A DNA stretch of 64,000 bases from Massilia sp. Se16.2.3 (GCF_014171595.1 NZ_CP050451.1:2294001-2358000), one strand, 5' to 3'; shown: positions 9,257-18,387, numbered from the stretch's first letter. Program-made: numbers and translations. The notes: a model not told the origin generated them from the letters alone.

Positions 9257-11062
9257 ATGAGTCAGTTTGAATATCCACGTCCCCAACTGGTGCGCGACAA
9301 CTGGATCAGCCTGAACGGCAAATGGCGCTTCTGTTTCGACGACGCGATGCGCTTCAAGCTGCCCGACGACGTGACCGAGTGGACGCACGAGATCGAAGTG
9401 CCGTTCGCACCCGAAACCAGAATGTCGGGTATCGGCGATACGGGCTTTCACAGGGTCTGCTGGTACGAACGCGAGTTCACCCTCACGCCCACCGACGGAA
9501 GGACGATCCTGCACTTCGGCGCGGTCGACTATGCCGCGCGGGTCTGGGTCAACGGCCGCCAGGTAGCCGAACACGAGGGCGGCCATACGCCGTTCTCGGC
9601 CGACATCACCTCCGCCATGAGCGCGGACGGCAAGCAGGTCGTGACGGTGTACGTCGAGGATGATCCGGCCGACCTGGCCAAGCCGCGCGGCAAGCAGGAC
9701 TGGCTGCTGGAAGCCCACTCGATCTGGTATCCACGCACCACCGGCATCTGGCAGACCGTCTGGGTCGAGCAGATCGGCAACACCCATATCGCCAAGCTGA
9801 AGTGGACGCCGATTTTTGAGACCTTCGAAATCGGCTGCGAGGTCTTCGCCGGCGGCGACATCCGCGACGACATGTTCGTCGAGGTCAAGATCTGGCATGG
9901 CGAACAGTTGCTGGCCGACGATTATTACAAACTGCTGGCGGGCGAGGCGAACCGCAAGATTGCGCTGTCCGACCCGGGCATCGACGACTCGCGCAATGAA
10001 TTGCTGTGGAGCCCGGAGCGCCCGACGCTGCTCGACGCCGAGGTCACGCTGCGCTGCAACGGCCAGGTGCTCGACCGCATCCGCTCGTACACGGCGCTGC
10101 GTTCGGTGGCGATCAACCGCGACCGCTTCATGTTGAATGGAAGGCCATACCAGCTGCGCCTGGTGCTCGACCAGGGCTACTGGCCCGAATCCTTCCTCAC
10201 CGGCCCGTCGGACGAGCATTTGAGGCGCGACGTCGAGCTGGCCAAGCTGATGGGCTTCAATGGCGTGCGCAAGCACCAGAAGATCGAGGATCCGCGCTAC
10301 CTGTACTGGGCCGACAGGCTGGGCCTGCTGGTGTGGGAAGAGATGCCCTCGGCCTACCGCTTCAGCCCGAAAGCGATCTCGCGCATGGTGCGCGAGTGGA
10401 CCGAGGCCATCGACCGCGACTACAGCCATCCCTGCATCATCGTCTGGGTGGCCTTCAACGAGTCGTGGGGCGTGCCGAACCTGACGCTGACCCAGGCCCA
10501 TCGCAATGCCGTGGAGGCCCTGTACCACCTGACGCGCACGCTCGACTCGACGCGGCCGGTGATCGGCAACGACGGCTGGGAAGCTTCGGCCACCGACATC
10601 CTCGGCATCCACGACTACGACTGCGATCCGGAAAAGCTGGGCGCGCGCTATGCGGTGACCGACCCGGTGCGCACGCTGTTCGACCAGCGCCGTCCGGGCG
10701 GGCGCATCCTGACGCTGGACGGCTTCCCCCACCGCGGCCAGCCGATCGTGCTGACCGAGTTCGGCGGCATCGCCTTCGATACCAAGGGAACGCCGGAAGA
10801 GGGCACCTGGGGCTATTCGCGCTCGACCACGGCGGAAGGCTTCCATAACCTCTACCGCGGCCTGCTGAAGGTCGTCAACGAAACCTTCATGTTCAGCGGC
10901 TTCTGCTACACGCAGTTCGCCGACACCTTCCAGGAAGCGAACGGCCTGCTCAACGCGGACCGGACGCCCAAGCTGCCGTTCGAAGACATCTATGCGGCGA
11001 CGCGCAACCTGGCGTCGGTGCACCAGACAACCAAAGAGGAAATCCGGCCAGGCGCCGTCTGA
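9257..11062 (+). CDS. Glycoside hydrolase family 2 protein (beta-galactosidase/beta-glucuronidase type)
   Basis: 601-residue GH2 enzyme. Domain order: sugar-binding jelly roll (about 1-180, with WYEREFTL and RVWVNG), immunoglobulin-like domain (about 180-280), then a TIM barrel (KHQKIEDPRYLYWADRLGLLVWEE). The acid/base glutamate lies in AFNESWG (about residue 402) and the nucleophile in LTEFGG (about 501). No signal peptide, so cytoplasmic. Start ATG 9257 has AAAGGA upstream. It is the last gene of the galT-M24-galK operon, which suggests release of galactose from a galactoside, but the substrate cannot be read from sequence. Confidence 0.88.
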   Translation: MSQFEYPRPQLVRDNWISLNGKWRFCFDDAMRFKLPDDVTEWTHEIEVPFAPETRMSGIGDTGFHRVCWYEREFTLTPTDGRTILHFGAVDYAARVWVNGRQVAEHEGGHTPFSADITSAMSADGKQVVTVYVEDDPADLAKPRGKQDWLLEAHSIWYPRTTGIWQTVWVEQIGNTHIAKLKWTPIFETFEIGCEVFAGGDIRDDMFVEVKIWHGEQLLADDYYKLLAGEANRKIALSDPGIDDSRNELLWSPERPTLLDAEVTLRCNGQVLDRIRSYTALRSVAINRDRFMLNGRPYQLRLVLDQGYWPESFLTGPSDEHLRRDVELAKLMGFNGVRKHQKIEDPRYLYWADRLGLLVWEEMPSAYRFSPKAISRMVREWTEAIDRDYSHPCIIVWVAFNESWGVPNLTLTQAHRNAVEALYHLTRTLDSTRPVIGNDGWEASATDILGIHDYDCDPEKLGARYAVTDPVRTLFDQRRPGGRILTLDGFPHRGQPIVLTEFGGIAFDTKGTPEEGTWGYSRSTTAEGFHNLYRGLLKVVNETFMFSGFCYTQFADTFQEANGLLNADRTPKLPFEDIYAATRNLASVHQTTKEEIRPGAV

Positions 11063-11129
11063 TCCTCCGCAAGGAGGAAACGGGCGGTCGGGCCAGTAGC
11101 GCAAGAAACCGTCATCAACCGACCGCCCG
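11063..11129. repeat. Two consecutive inverted repeats between GH2 and glycosyltransferase genes
   Basis: First hairpin: TCCTCC (11063-11068), loop GCAA, GGAGGA (11073-11078). Second: perfect 11-bp arms CGGGCGGTCGG (11081-11091) and CCGACCGCCCG (11119-11129) with a 27-nt loop. Neither has a T-run, so an intrinsic terminator is not supported; an RNA-stabilising 3' structure or protein site is possible. Confidence 0.45.
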
Positions 11130-11154
11130 GCCGTGGGCGACAAGGAGAATCAAC

Positions 11155-12312
11155 ATGAGTACCATCGTCGTCTTCAGCCACCTGCGCTGGGATTTTGTTT
11201 TCCAGCGTCCCCAGCACCTGCTGACCCGCCTGGCCCGCCAGCACCGCGTCCTGTTCATCGAGGAACCTGTCCTCGATGAAGGGGGACCGGTCCGGATGGA
11301 ATGCCTGGAGCGCGGCCCGAACCTCACGGTGTGCAAGCCGCATACGCCGCTGCATGCGACGGGCTACCACGACGACCAGATCGCACTCGTGCTGCCGCTC
11401 CTGTCCGAGCTGGTACCGCCAGGCGAGCGGCCCGTCGCCTGGTTCTACACGCCGATGGCGCTGCCGCTGCTGCAGGCGCTGCGCCCGCGCCTGGTGGTGT
11501 ATGACTGCATGGACGAGCTGGCCTCGTTCGCGAATGCGCCCAAGCAACTGCTGCAGCGCGAGACGGCGCTCCTGAAACTGGCCGACCTGGTCTTTGCCGG
11601 CGGCCCCAGCCTGTACGAGGCGAAGCGCCAGCGCCACCCGAATGCCCATTGTTTCCCCAGCAGCGTCGACGTCGCCCATTTCAGCAGTGCGCTCGACCGG
11701 TCGAGCAGCCATCCGGCGCAGGAAGCCATTCCCGGTCCGCGCCTGGGTTTCTATGGCGTCATCGACGAGCGCATCGACCTGGCCCTGGTCGACGCCGTGG
11801 CCGCCGCCCGCCCGGAGTGGCAGCTGGTGCTGGCCGGTCCGGTCGTGAAGATCAGCGAAGACAGCCTGCCGCGCCGGCCGAACATCCATTACCTGGGCCA
11901 GCAGCCCTATGACGCGCTGCCGCGCCTGCTGGCTGGCTGGGACGTCTGCCTGATGCCCTTCGCGCTGAACGAGGCGACCCGCTTCATCAGCCCGACCAAG
12001 GTGCTCGAGTACATGGCGGCCGAGCTGCCGGTGGTGAGCACGGCGATCGCCGACGTCGTCAATCCGTACGGGCATGTGGTGTCGATCGCCGACGGCGCGG
12101 ACGCCTTCGTGGCCGCCTGCGAAGCGGCGCTGACCCCTGCATCCCGAGGCACGCGACAGCATGCGCGCCACCATGCGCGACACGGTCGCGCGCACGTCCC
12201 GGGAACGCACAGCCGAGGCCATGTCGGCGCTGATCTGGGCAGTCCCGATCGCGCCATGGACGAGGCGCAGGAAGAGGTGCCGTCGCTGCCGCGTACCGCG
12301 CGCCATGCCTGA
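11155..12312 (+). CDS. Glycosyltransferase, GT-B fold (group 1-like)
   Basis: About 385 residues. Starts MSTIVVFSHLRWDFVFQRPQHLLTRLA, the typical N-terminus of the GT family found in exopolysaccharide and surface-sugar loci. The C-terminal nucleotide-sugar domain has LGFYGVIDERIDL, WQLVLAGPVVK, NIHYLGQQPYDALP and the acidic FISPTKVLEYMAAELPVVST segment. Start at 11155 follows AAGGAG. The last about 50 residues (after ALTPAS, near 12140) look out of frame: the next frame reads RATMRDTVARTSRERTAEAM, a normal tail for the family, so a late frameshift is likely. Acceptor and sugar are unknown. Confidence 0.82.
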   Translation: MSTIVVFSHLRWDFVFQRPQHLLTRLARQHRVLFIEEPVLDEGGPVRMECLERGPNLTVCKPHTPLHATGYHDDQIALVLPLLSELVPPGERPVAWFYTPMALPLLQALRPRLVVYDCMDELASFANAPKQLLQRETALLKLADLVFAGGPSLYEAKRQRHPNAHCFPSSVDVAHFSSALDRSSSHPAQEAIPGPRLGFYGVIDERIDLALVDAVAAARPEWQLVLAGPVVKISEDSLPRRPNIHYLGQQPYDALPRLLAGWDVCLMPFALNEATRFISPTKVLEYMAAELPVVSTAIADVVNPYGHVVSIADGADAFVAACEAALTPASRGTRQHARHHARHGRAHVPGTHSRGHVGADLGSPDRAMDEAQEEVPSLPRTARHA

Positions 12313-12500
12313 AGCGCAGCGCCCGGGCAGCGCGTGCATGCCCCGGGTGCCTGCGTTATCCGATCAGCTTGCTTTGCCGGGCATGCGTGCCCGGCCTGCG
12401 CTGCCCCGTTTATCCCCCTTCCTGCGCCGTGCCCGTTTGGCCGCATGCATCCGCTCCGCTTGCCGCGCTGTCCGCGCGGGCAAGGGAGCCGGCGCGCATC

Positions 12501-13465
12501 GTGGCATCCGCCGTGGCGCTGATCTTGTTGCTTGTTCTCGCCCCGGCAGCGGCACTGCTGCCCGCACGCCTGGCCCGCGCCGAAACGCTCGCCTCGAGCG
12601 GGCATCGTGGCGCCAGTCCCGTCGGTCCGGAACCGGTAGCGGAACGCCACCACGGCGGCTTGTACCGGATCAGCGGCCGGGGACGGGTTGCCTACCTGTT
12701 TGGCACCGTGCACGTCGGCGCGCCTTCCTTCTACCCGATGGCGCCGGAAGTGGAGCGGGCGCTGGCCGGGGCCGACCAAGTCGTGGTCGAGCTCGATACG
12801 GGCGCCAAGGGCGCTTTCCTTCACGCCCTCGACAGGCATGCCCGTTACGCCGGGCGACGACATCGGCCGCCACCCGGCGCCGGCGACGATGGCGCGCCTG
12901 CGCACGGCCTTGCACACGGAAGGCATCAGCGTCGCCAGCATGTCCCACCTGAAACCCCTGGCTGGTGGCCAATCTCTTGATCAGCATGCAGCTCGAACGC
13001 CGGGGATACCGGCGTAACGACGGCGTCGAGCAGGTCATGCTGGCCCAGGCGCGCCGGCGCGGTACACGCATCCGCACGCTCGAAAGCGCCGACCTGCAGC
13101 TGGGCCTGTTCGACAGCATGAGCGACATCGAGGCCGAGCGCTACCTGCTCGATACGCTCGACGGCCTGGCCGACGGCAGCGCGGCACGGCGCGCCGGCCG
13201 GGTGATCGAAGCCTGGCGCTCGGGCAAGGCCGCAGAGCGCGATGCCGCACTGAGCGAGGCCACCAGCGGCGGCTCGGAAACCGCCGATTTCACGCGCCGC
13301 AAATTGCTCGGCCAGCGCAACCCCGACATGGCAAGCCGGATCGACACCCTGATGGGCAAGGGCGACGTGCTGTTCGTTGGCGTCGGTTACCTGCACCTGA
13401 TGGGTGAGAACGGCCTGCCGCAGTTGCTGGCGCAGCGCGGATACCTGGTCGAACGCGTGTATTGA
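12501..13465 (+). pseudogene. TraB/GumN family protein, two frameshifts
   Basis: Exported protein of the TraB/GumN (PF01963) family. The frame from GTG 12501 gives a signal peptide (VASAVALILLLVLAPAAALLPARLARA), then GGLYRISGRGRVAYLFGTVHVGAPSFYPM with the GTxHxG motif, and VVVELDTG. The frame shifts near 12830 (then MPVTPGDDIGRH, TEGISVASMSHLKP) and near 12955 (then VANLLISMQLERRGY, GVEQVMLAQARRRG). The C-terminal GKGDVLFVGVGYLHLMGENGLPQLL, with its conserved glycines and histidine, is intact. TraB proteins are thought to be metalloprotease-like; function here is unknown. The start is uncertain; an ATG at 12383 in another frame is an alternative. Confidence 0.7.
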
Positions 13466-13529
13466 CGATTTCCAGCGCCTTGCTGCCTGCCACAACCAGC
13501 GCAGACCGGCATGTCGCCTCGTTCGACGA

Positions 13530-13554
13530 CAAGCCAGGTTGAACGCCTGGCTTG
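13530..13554. terminator. Hairpin between convergent genes, possible weak bidirectional terminator
   Basis: Perfect 9-bp arms CAAGCCAGG (13530-13538) and CCTGGCTTG (13546-13554) with a 7-nt loop, between the TraB gene (+) and the repeat lipoprotein (-). There is no T-run on either side, so this is only a candidate. Confidence 0.4.
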
Positions 13555-13571
13555 GCCTGCCTGCTGCCCTG

Positions 13572-14376
13572 TCAGCGCCGGATGGCGCCGCCGCTTACGT
13601 TCACACGGTCGTTGCTGCGGAAGTCCGGCGTGGTTTCCTGGGTGAGGACTTGGGTGCTGCCATCGTCCATGCGCAGGGTGATGCGGTAGACGCGGTCGGA
13701 CGACATCGAGCTGCCTGCCGAGCTGCCGCCGACTGCCGCCCCGGCGGCCGTGCCGGCACCGCTCGTGCTGCTGGCACTGCGTGGCACGGTTTCGATCGAG
13801 ATGACGGTGCTGTTCGGGCTGGTGCTGGACCGCGGTGGCGCTGCCGCCGCTCGAGCTGCCGCTGGCGGTATCGGCCGTGGCGCCGGCGGAGCCGCCTTCG
13901 CTCATGCTGCTTACGCCGCCGGAAGTGCCCGAGGTGCCCGAGGTGCCGGAGCTACCGGAAGTGCCCGAGGTGCCGGAGCTACCGGAAGTGCCTGAGGTCC
14001 CTGAGGTGCCGGAACTACCGGAAGTACCCGAGGACCCCGAGGTCCCCGAGCTGCCGGAGGTCCCCGAGCTGCCCGACTGGTCGTAGCCGCTGCTGCCCGA
14101 GGTGCCCGAGGTTCCCGAGGTGCCCGAGGTGCCCGAGGTTCCCGAGGTGCCCGACGAGCCCGACGAGGAGCCGCCGCCCCAACCACCCGATCCGCTGGTG
14201 CTGGTCCCGGCTCCGGTGCCGGACATGCCGCCGCTGCCGGTCGAACCGCCCGAGGAACTGCCGCTGGCGCTGCTGCCGCCGCTGTCACCGCCGCCGCGCA
14301 TGCCGGCGCAGCCCGACAGGCCGATCGCGACGGCCAGCAAACCCGCCAGGAGCACGCTCTGGTGTTGTTGTTTCAT
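13572..14376 (-). pseudogene. Lipoprotein with long Ser-Gly-Thr repeat and SlyB-like C-terminus, one frameshift
   Basis: Begins MKQQHQSVLLAGLLAVAIGLSGC, a lipoprotein signal with LSGC lipobox. Residues about 25-170 are low-complexity Gly/Ser/Thr, dominated by SGTSGTSGSSG units encoded by a 9-bp tandem repeat. The frame breaks near 13820; the correct frame continues STVISIETVPRSA and ends with a conserved domain SSDRVYRITLRMDDGS, FRSNDRVNVSGGAIRR, similar to the C-terminal part of outer-membrane glycine-zipper (SlyB-like) lipoproteins. A glycine zipper (GAGTAAGAAVGGSSAGS) precedes it. Probably outer-membrane anchored. The repeat could vary in copy number by slippage. Confidence 0.7.
13915..14165 (-). 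repeat. 9-bp coding minisatellite (Ser-Gly-Thr/Ser-Gly-Ser)
   Basis: On + the array is built of GAGGTGCCC-like 9-mers with drift to GAGCTGCCG and GAAGTGCCC; on the coding strand these are Ser-Gly-Thr and Ser-Gly-Ser triplets. A short non-repeat patch (about 14070-14095, residues GYDQ) splits it. Units are multiples of three, so copy changes keep the frame. Confidence 0.85.
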
Positions 14377-14531
14377 ATCGATCCTCCGTTGATTTTGTCG
14401 ATGGGATGCGTGACGATGCCGTCTGCCACTCCGGTAAGAGGGCTGAACGGGAACGACGTTCCAGCTGACTCGGGTTGAATATGAGCCAGATCAAGCGAGG
14501 GTGAAGACGGGAAACGGGTTTCCCTGCAGAC

Positions 14532-14930
14532 TCAGCTGCGCTGCAGGGCGGTTTTCGGCAACAGCATCCAGAGGATCGCGCAGGTGAGGAGCGCGGCGCT
14601 GCAGTCGACCATCCAGTCGCGCACGTCGGCGCCGCGGTAGGGGAACATGCTTTGCACCAGCTCGTCGATGGCACCCATGAGCGCGATGGCAATAATCGTT
14701 GCGCGGCTGCGGCTGGCCGCGTTCCCGCTGCTGGCGGTAAACCACAGCAGCGCCAGCGTCGCGTAAGCCAGCGAATGCAGCACGACACCGGGCGCGTACT
14801 GGCCGATGTCGGCGCGCGCGCCAGGGATCGAGCCGGCGATCACGATGGTCAGGAACATGACGAGCGCGGCAGCATAGCGCAAGCGGTTCAGGCGCGGGTC
14901 GAGCAGCAGGAAGGTCAGGAAGGACGGCAT
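14532..14930 (-). CDS. VanZ-like membrane protein
   Basis: A 132-residue integral membrane protein with about four hydrophobic segments. The VanZ-type pattern is visible: SIPGARADIGQYAPGVVLHSLAYATLALLWF after the first helix, then ALMGAIDELVQSMFPYRGADVRDWMVDCSAALL. Start at ATG 14930 (MPSFLTFLLLDPRLNRLRY) fits the family; an upstream extension to 14987 is possible but lacks support. VanZ relatives are linked to glycopeptide tolerance and envelope biology, but the role here is unknown. Same strand as, and downstream of, the zinc-ribbon protein. Confidence 0.75.
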   Translation of the reverse strand: MPSFLTFLLLDPRLNRLRYAAALVMFLTIVIAGSIPGARADIGQYAPGVVLHSLAYATLALLWFTASSGNAASRSRATIIAIALMGAIDELVQSMFPYRGADVRDWMVDCSAALLTCAILWMLLPKTALQRS

Positions 14931-15002
14931 GGTTGACGAAATGGCAAAGCGACAACCATACCATGTCCGGGCGGCGGGCGCCGCCACGGCACTAGCCGCA
15001 CA

Positions 15003-15317
15003 TCAGATGGTCAAGGCCGGGGCGCCGTCCGCGTAGCGGGCGTCGAAACAGCTCTCGCACTCGGCGCAGAACAGGTGTGCCACGCGTACCGAGGTCTGGC
15101 GCAGCACGAGCTTGAGCTTGCCTTGCTGGCACTTGGGACAGATTTCGCGGACGTTGCCGAAGGTCAGGAGCGTGAGGGTGGAATGCTCGCCGTCGACATG
15201 GTCGACGACGACCAGAGGATTGAGCTCGCTGAGAACCAGATAGTCGAAGCCGTCGCACTGGCGGCGGCTGTCGGAGGAGGATGCGTGGGTAGTCTGTTCA
15301 GGAAAATGATGATTCAT
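15003..15317 (-). CDS. Small zinc-ribbon protein of unknown function
   Basis: 104 residues starting MNHHFPEQTTHASSSDSRRQ. A central beta-rich stretch (YLVLSELNPLVVVDHVDGEHSTLTLL) is followed by two paired cysteines, CPKC and CAEC, about 27 residues apart, a likely zinc ribbon, with one further Cys (ESCFDARY). The start at 15317 has AAGGGAG about 9 bases upstream and is preferred to longer in-frame starts. No family recognised. It is followed after about 70 bp by the VanZ-like gene on the same strand. Confidence 0.65.
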   Translation of the reverse strand: MNHHFPEQTTHASSSDSRRQCDGFDYLVLSELNPLVVVDHVDGEHSTLTLLTFGNVREICPKCQQGKLKLVLRQTSVRVAHLFCAECESCFDARYADGAPALTI

Positions 15318-15503
15318 CGGTCGAACTCCCTTGTGTTTTGACATGCCGTGCAACTGCGCTTTGTCCTCTTGGATATTCCTTGCAGGCAACCCATGGCGGG
15401 GCCGGCGGGGAAGGCAGGTTTCGGCGCGCGAACTTCATCATAGTCAAAAGCGGATGCGCTGCAAGGTCTGCCCGTCCTTTTATTCCTTGCACATAATTTG
15501 GAA

Positions 15504-15536
15504 CAAAAAAATGCCCACCAGGAGAGAGTGGTGGGC
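15504..15536 (-). terminator. Intrinsic terminator (minus strand)
   Basis: Perfect 8-bp stem GCCCACCA (15513-15520) and TGGTGGGC (15529-15536), 8-nt loop, followed on the minus strand by seven T residues (A-run 15505-15511). It lies about 190 bp upstream of the zinc-ribbon gene start, so it ends something transcribed from further right. Confidence 0.8.
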
Positions 15537-15758
15537 ACAACCCAAGACCGGGCCAAGAGACGGTGTTCGGTGGGTGTGCGGCGCGAAGCACCGCACACCT
15601 GTCTGCAATCACGCATATCGGTTGCGTGTACTGCAGATGAATTCAGTATAGGCAGGCATTGTGACCGGGGTATGACGTAGCGCAACCTCTGCAGCTCTTC
15701 CAGGAACGAACTCGGCGGCTGACGATCTATGGAAGGGGTAGTTTTCGCTGGATGGGCA

Positions 15759-15786
15759 AAAAAAAGCCCGCTTCGTGAGCGGGCTG
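15759..15786 (-). terminator. Intrinsic terminator (minus strand) downstream of SDR gene
   Basis: Perfect 8-bp stem AGCCCGCT (15766-15773) and AGCGGGCT (15779-15786), loop TCGTG, with an eight-base A-run at 15759-15766 that gives a U-tract on the minus strand. It probably ends the SDR transcript (stop at 16083), though about 300 bp separate them. Confidence 0.8.
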
Positions 15787-16082
15787 AAGACTATTTTCTT
15801 GGAGGAGAATAGTGGAGACAGGTGCCATTATGTTGCGTCGCGACATACGTGTCTAATTGTCTATTCAGATACCAGACATGCGAACGGTGAATATGTTTCG
15901 GCAACTGTCATACATATGCTTTGGTGCGAATCACTTCCGGAGATATCCGCCCAGCAGCTCCACTGGGAAAAACCTTGTCGCACGGGCTTGAGCGAGGGGC
16001 GGTCACGGGATGAATGGTCTCCAAAAACAGTCCTTGCGCCGAAATCGACGCGCAAACGGTCACGCAGACGGATGTAAAACAG

Positions 16083-16848
16083 CTATTCGCGCACCGGCAC
16101 CGTGTAGTTCAGCGGCATGCGCCCGCCGTCGGCGTACAGGGTTTGCCCGGTAATATAGGACGCGTCGTCGCTGGCAAGGAAGGCGGCGATGGCGGCGATT
16201 TCTTCGGGTTCGCCGCAACGCCCGAGCGGCGTGCGCGACAGGATGGTGTGGCGCGCTTCCGGGCTGGACAGGACGGCCTGCTTCGCCAGTTCCGTCAGGA
16301 TGGTTCCGGGGCCGATCGCGTTCACGCGGATGCCGTGCTGCGCCAGGCCGATGGCGGCTACACGCGTGAGCTGGTTGACGCCGCCCTTGGACACCACGTA
16401 CGGAATCTGGTTCGGTATCACGAGTTCGGCGTTCACGCTCGACATGTTGATGATGCAGCCGCTCTGGCGCTTGACCATGTCGCGCGCCGCCGCCTGGCTG
16501 CACAGGAACATCGATTTCAGGTTGATGCGCAACACGCGGTCGAAATCCTCCTCGGAGAGATCGAGGAAGTCGGCGGCATGGGTGACGCCCGCGTTGTTGA
16601 TGAGTATGTCCAGCTGTCCGAAGGCGTCGACGGTGGCGCGGAAGAGGGCGTCCACGTCGGACTTCTGGCTGACGTCGGCGCAAAAGAAGCGGGCATTGTC
16701 GCCCAGGGCTGCGGCGGCGTCGGCGCCCTCGGGGCGCACGTCGGCAAGCATCACGCGTGCGCCCTCGCGCACGAGGCGCTGGGCGCAGGCCAGGCCGATG
16801 CCCCTGGCTGGCACCGGTGACGAGGGCGGTCTTGTTGGCGAGTTTCAT
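16083..16848 (-). pseudogene. SDR family oxidoreductase (3-ketoacyl reductase-like), one frameshift
   Basis: Classical short-chain dehydrogenase, about 254 residues. MKLANKTALVTGASQ then a frame change near 16803, where GGGGCATC reads one G too many; removing it restores GIGLACAQRLV and the TGxxxGIG motif. The rest is intact: NNAG (INNAGVTHAAD), catalytic SSVNAE, YVVSKGG, and the C-terminal YITGQTLYADGG typical of FabG-like and sugar/alcohol dehydrogenases. Start at 16848. A single homopolymer indel is the probable cause. Substrate unknown; it stands alone, ending at the terminator at 15759-15786. Confidence 0.82.
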
Positions 16849-17035
16849 GTGCGGGCTTTCACGGGTTCGGGAAGGGCATTGTAGCGGCAGCCCGGCCCCG
16901 CATGCACGGGAGCTGCGGCGAGTCTGCCCCGTCAGCCGGTGACTGCGGGCGCATACCTTTCCGCAGCGGTGGGCCGGCCGAAGTCAGCTGCCGATGCCGG
17001 CGCTGCCGGCGTCCCGGCAGTCGACCCGCAATGGT

Positions 17036-17553
17036 TTACAGCATGATCGGCTTGTCCGGCAGCTCGTTCGGGCGCGTCCCGTTGGCCGGGAAATGTTCGC
17101 GCAACAAGGAGTTGACCTGCTCGATCGCCGCCAGCGTGGCCTCATGATAATTGCCGCGCTTGAAGCCTTCGGTCATCGTGCGGCACACGGCTTGCCAGGT
17201 GCTGCTGTCGATCTTGCGGTCGATGCCGCGGTCGGCCACGATGTCGACCTTGTGCTCGGCCAGGTTCACATACAGCAGCACGCCGCAATTGTCCTCGGTG
17301 TCCCAGACACCGTAGTCGGCGAACAGGGCCAGGGCGCGCTGGCGGTTGCTGATGCCGTCCCAGGCCTCGTCGGTGGGCAGGGCCGCCTCGACGATGAAGC
17401 GCACCTCCCCCGGTGCGTTTGCTCGCCGGCGGTAATGGCCTGCGCGGCGGCCGCGAGGGTTGCTTCCGGAAAGGCGCGCTGGGCGTCGGCCTTGCTGCTG
17501 CGCCAGTGGCGGATGACCCGGCCCAGGCGCTGTCCAAACGATGCGTGTTCCAT
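17036..17553 (-). pseudogene. TPM-domain protein, one frameshift
   Basis: TPM (PF04536) domain protein, about 172 residues. MEHASFGQRLGRVIRHWRSSKADAQRAFPEATL starts in one frame; near 17406 a G-run (CGGGGGAGG) has lost a base, after which EVRFIVEAALPTDEAWDGISNRQRALALFADYGVWDTEDNCGVLLYVNLAEHKVDIVADRGI continues. That is the core of the domain, including the VDIVADRG strand. ATG 17553 overlaps the TAA of the upstream TPM gene by one base, so the two are translationally coupled in a LemA-TPM-TPM operon. The family is linked to membrane protein quality or photosystem repair in plants; the bacterial role is unclear. Confidence 0.8.
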
Positions 17554-18383
17554 TACCAGTCTCCCGAAGCGCCGCCGCCGTCGAAGGTGCCGCCGCCGCC
17601 GGAGAAACCGCCTCCGCCAAAGCCGCCGCCACCGCCGGAGAAGCCGCCGAAGCCGCCACCGCCGCGGCCCATGTTGCCGATCACGTTACCGAGGATGAAA
17701 CCGGTGGCGCCGCTGCCCCAGCCGCCACGCGACAGGCGTGGACGGCGCGGACGGAAAATCGAACGCACCAGCATGAAACCAAAGACCAACATCAAGATAC
17801 CGAACATACCGATCCCGCCTCCTTCCGTGTTACCGCCGTTGGGGGCTAGCTGCTGCCCCTGTTGTTGCTGCGCCGCGGGAAATCGCTCCCGGTTCAGCAG
17901 CGTGGCGATCGCGCCCACGCCTGCGACCAGGCCCTCGTAATAATGGTTTTGCCGAAAGTGCGGGGCGATCACGTCCTGCAGGATGCGCTTCGATTGCGCG
18001 TCCGTCAGCACCCCCTGCACGCCGCGTCCCGCCTCGATGCGCAGGCGGCGCAGCGCACCCGGGTTGTCGCGCGCAACCAGCAGGATCACGCCGTCGTCGA
18101 CGCCCTTGCGCCCGATCTTCCAGGCTTCCGCCACGCGGATGCCGTATTGCTCGATCGCTTCCGGCTCGGTCGACTTCACCAGCAGCACCGCGATCTGGTT
18201 GCCAGTCTGGGCCTCGTGCTGGGCCAGTACCGCTTCCAGGCGCTGGCGCTGGGTGGCGTCGAGCATGCCAGCCATGTCGGTGACGTGGCTCGTCAGCGGC
18301 GGCACCGCTTTCAGCTGGGCCTGCGCAGGCGCGGCCAGCATGCAGGCCAGCAGGAGTAACCAGCACTGTCGCAGCAAGTTCAT
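17553..18383 (-). CDS. TPM-domain membrane protein, YgcG family
   Basis: 276 residues. Signal peptide MNLLRQCWLLLLACMLAAPAQAQ, then a periplasmic TPM domain (about 30-150: VTDMAGMLDATQRQRLEAVLAQHEAQTGNQIAVLLVKST, AEAWKIGRKGVDDGVILLVARD, RRLRIEAGRGVQGVLTD), one transmembrane helix (about 190-212, IGMFGILMLVFGFMLVRSIF) and a Gly/Phe-rich tail (GGGGFGGFSGGGG) ending SGDW. This is the standard partner of LemA in bacteria. Start at 18383 lies 4 bp after the LemA stop. The glycine tail of such proteins often produces assembly trouble but is intact here. Confidence 0.88.
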   Translation of the reverse strand: MNLLRQCWLLLLACMLAAPAQAQLKAVPPLTSHVTDMAGMLDATQRQRLEAVLAQHEAQTGNQIAVLLVKSTEPEAIEQYGIRVAEAWKIGRKGVDDGVILLVARDNPGALRRLRIEAGRGVQGVLTDAQSKRILQDVIAPHFRQNHYYEGLVAGVGAIATLLNRERFPAAQQQQGQQLAPNGGNTEGGGIGMFGILMLVFGFMLVRSIFRPRRPRLSRGGWGSGATGFILGNVIGNMGRGGGGFGGFSGGGGGFGGGGFSGGGGTFDGGGASGDW

Positions 18384-18387
18384 CGCG

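Larger units (their letters stand above)
15318..16082. other. 765-bp region without a supported gene
   Basis: Holds two strong minus-strand intrinsic terminators (listed separately) about 250 bp apart, each of the kind that ends a transcript. Between and beyond them, 15560-15750 and 15790-16080, only short reading frames with non-typical codon use are present. No tRNA-like T-loop or small known RNA was seen. A small RNA ending at 15759 or 15504 is possible and cannot be excluded by eye. Confidence 0.5.

Noticed and set aside
8765..11143. Long minus-strand open frame opposite galK and GH2
   Set aside because: It is the antisense shadow of two real genes in GC-rich DNA; the product has no family and is Arg/His/Val-rich, as such shadows are.
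13387..13571. C-terminal extension of the repeat lipoprotein
   Set aside because: It arises from the frameshifted frame; the true C-terminus ends at 13572.
13915..14165. Short tandem repeats as a possible CRISPR or origin iteron
   Set aside because: The 9-bp period is a codon multiple and encodes Ser-Gly-Thr in a lipoprotein frame.
15775..16077. A 100-codon + frame starting at the terminator stem
   Set aside because: The start lies inside the terminator and the amino acid pattern and codon use do not look like a protein.
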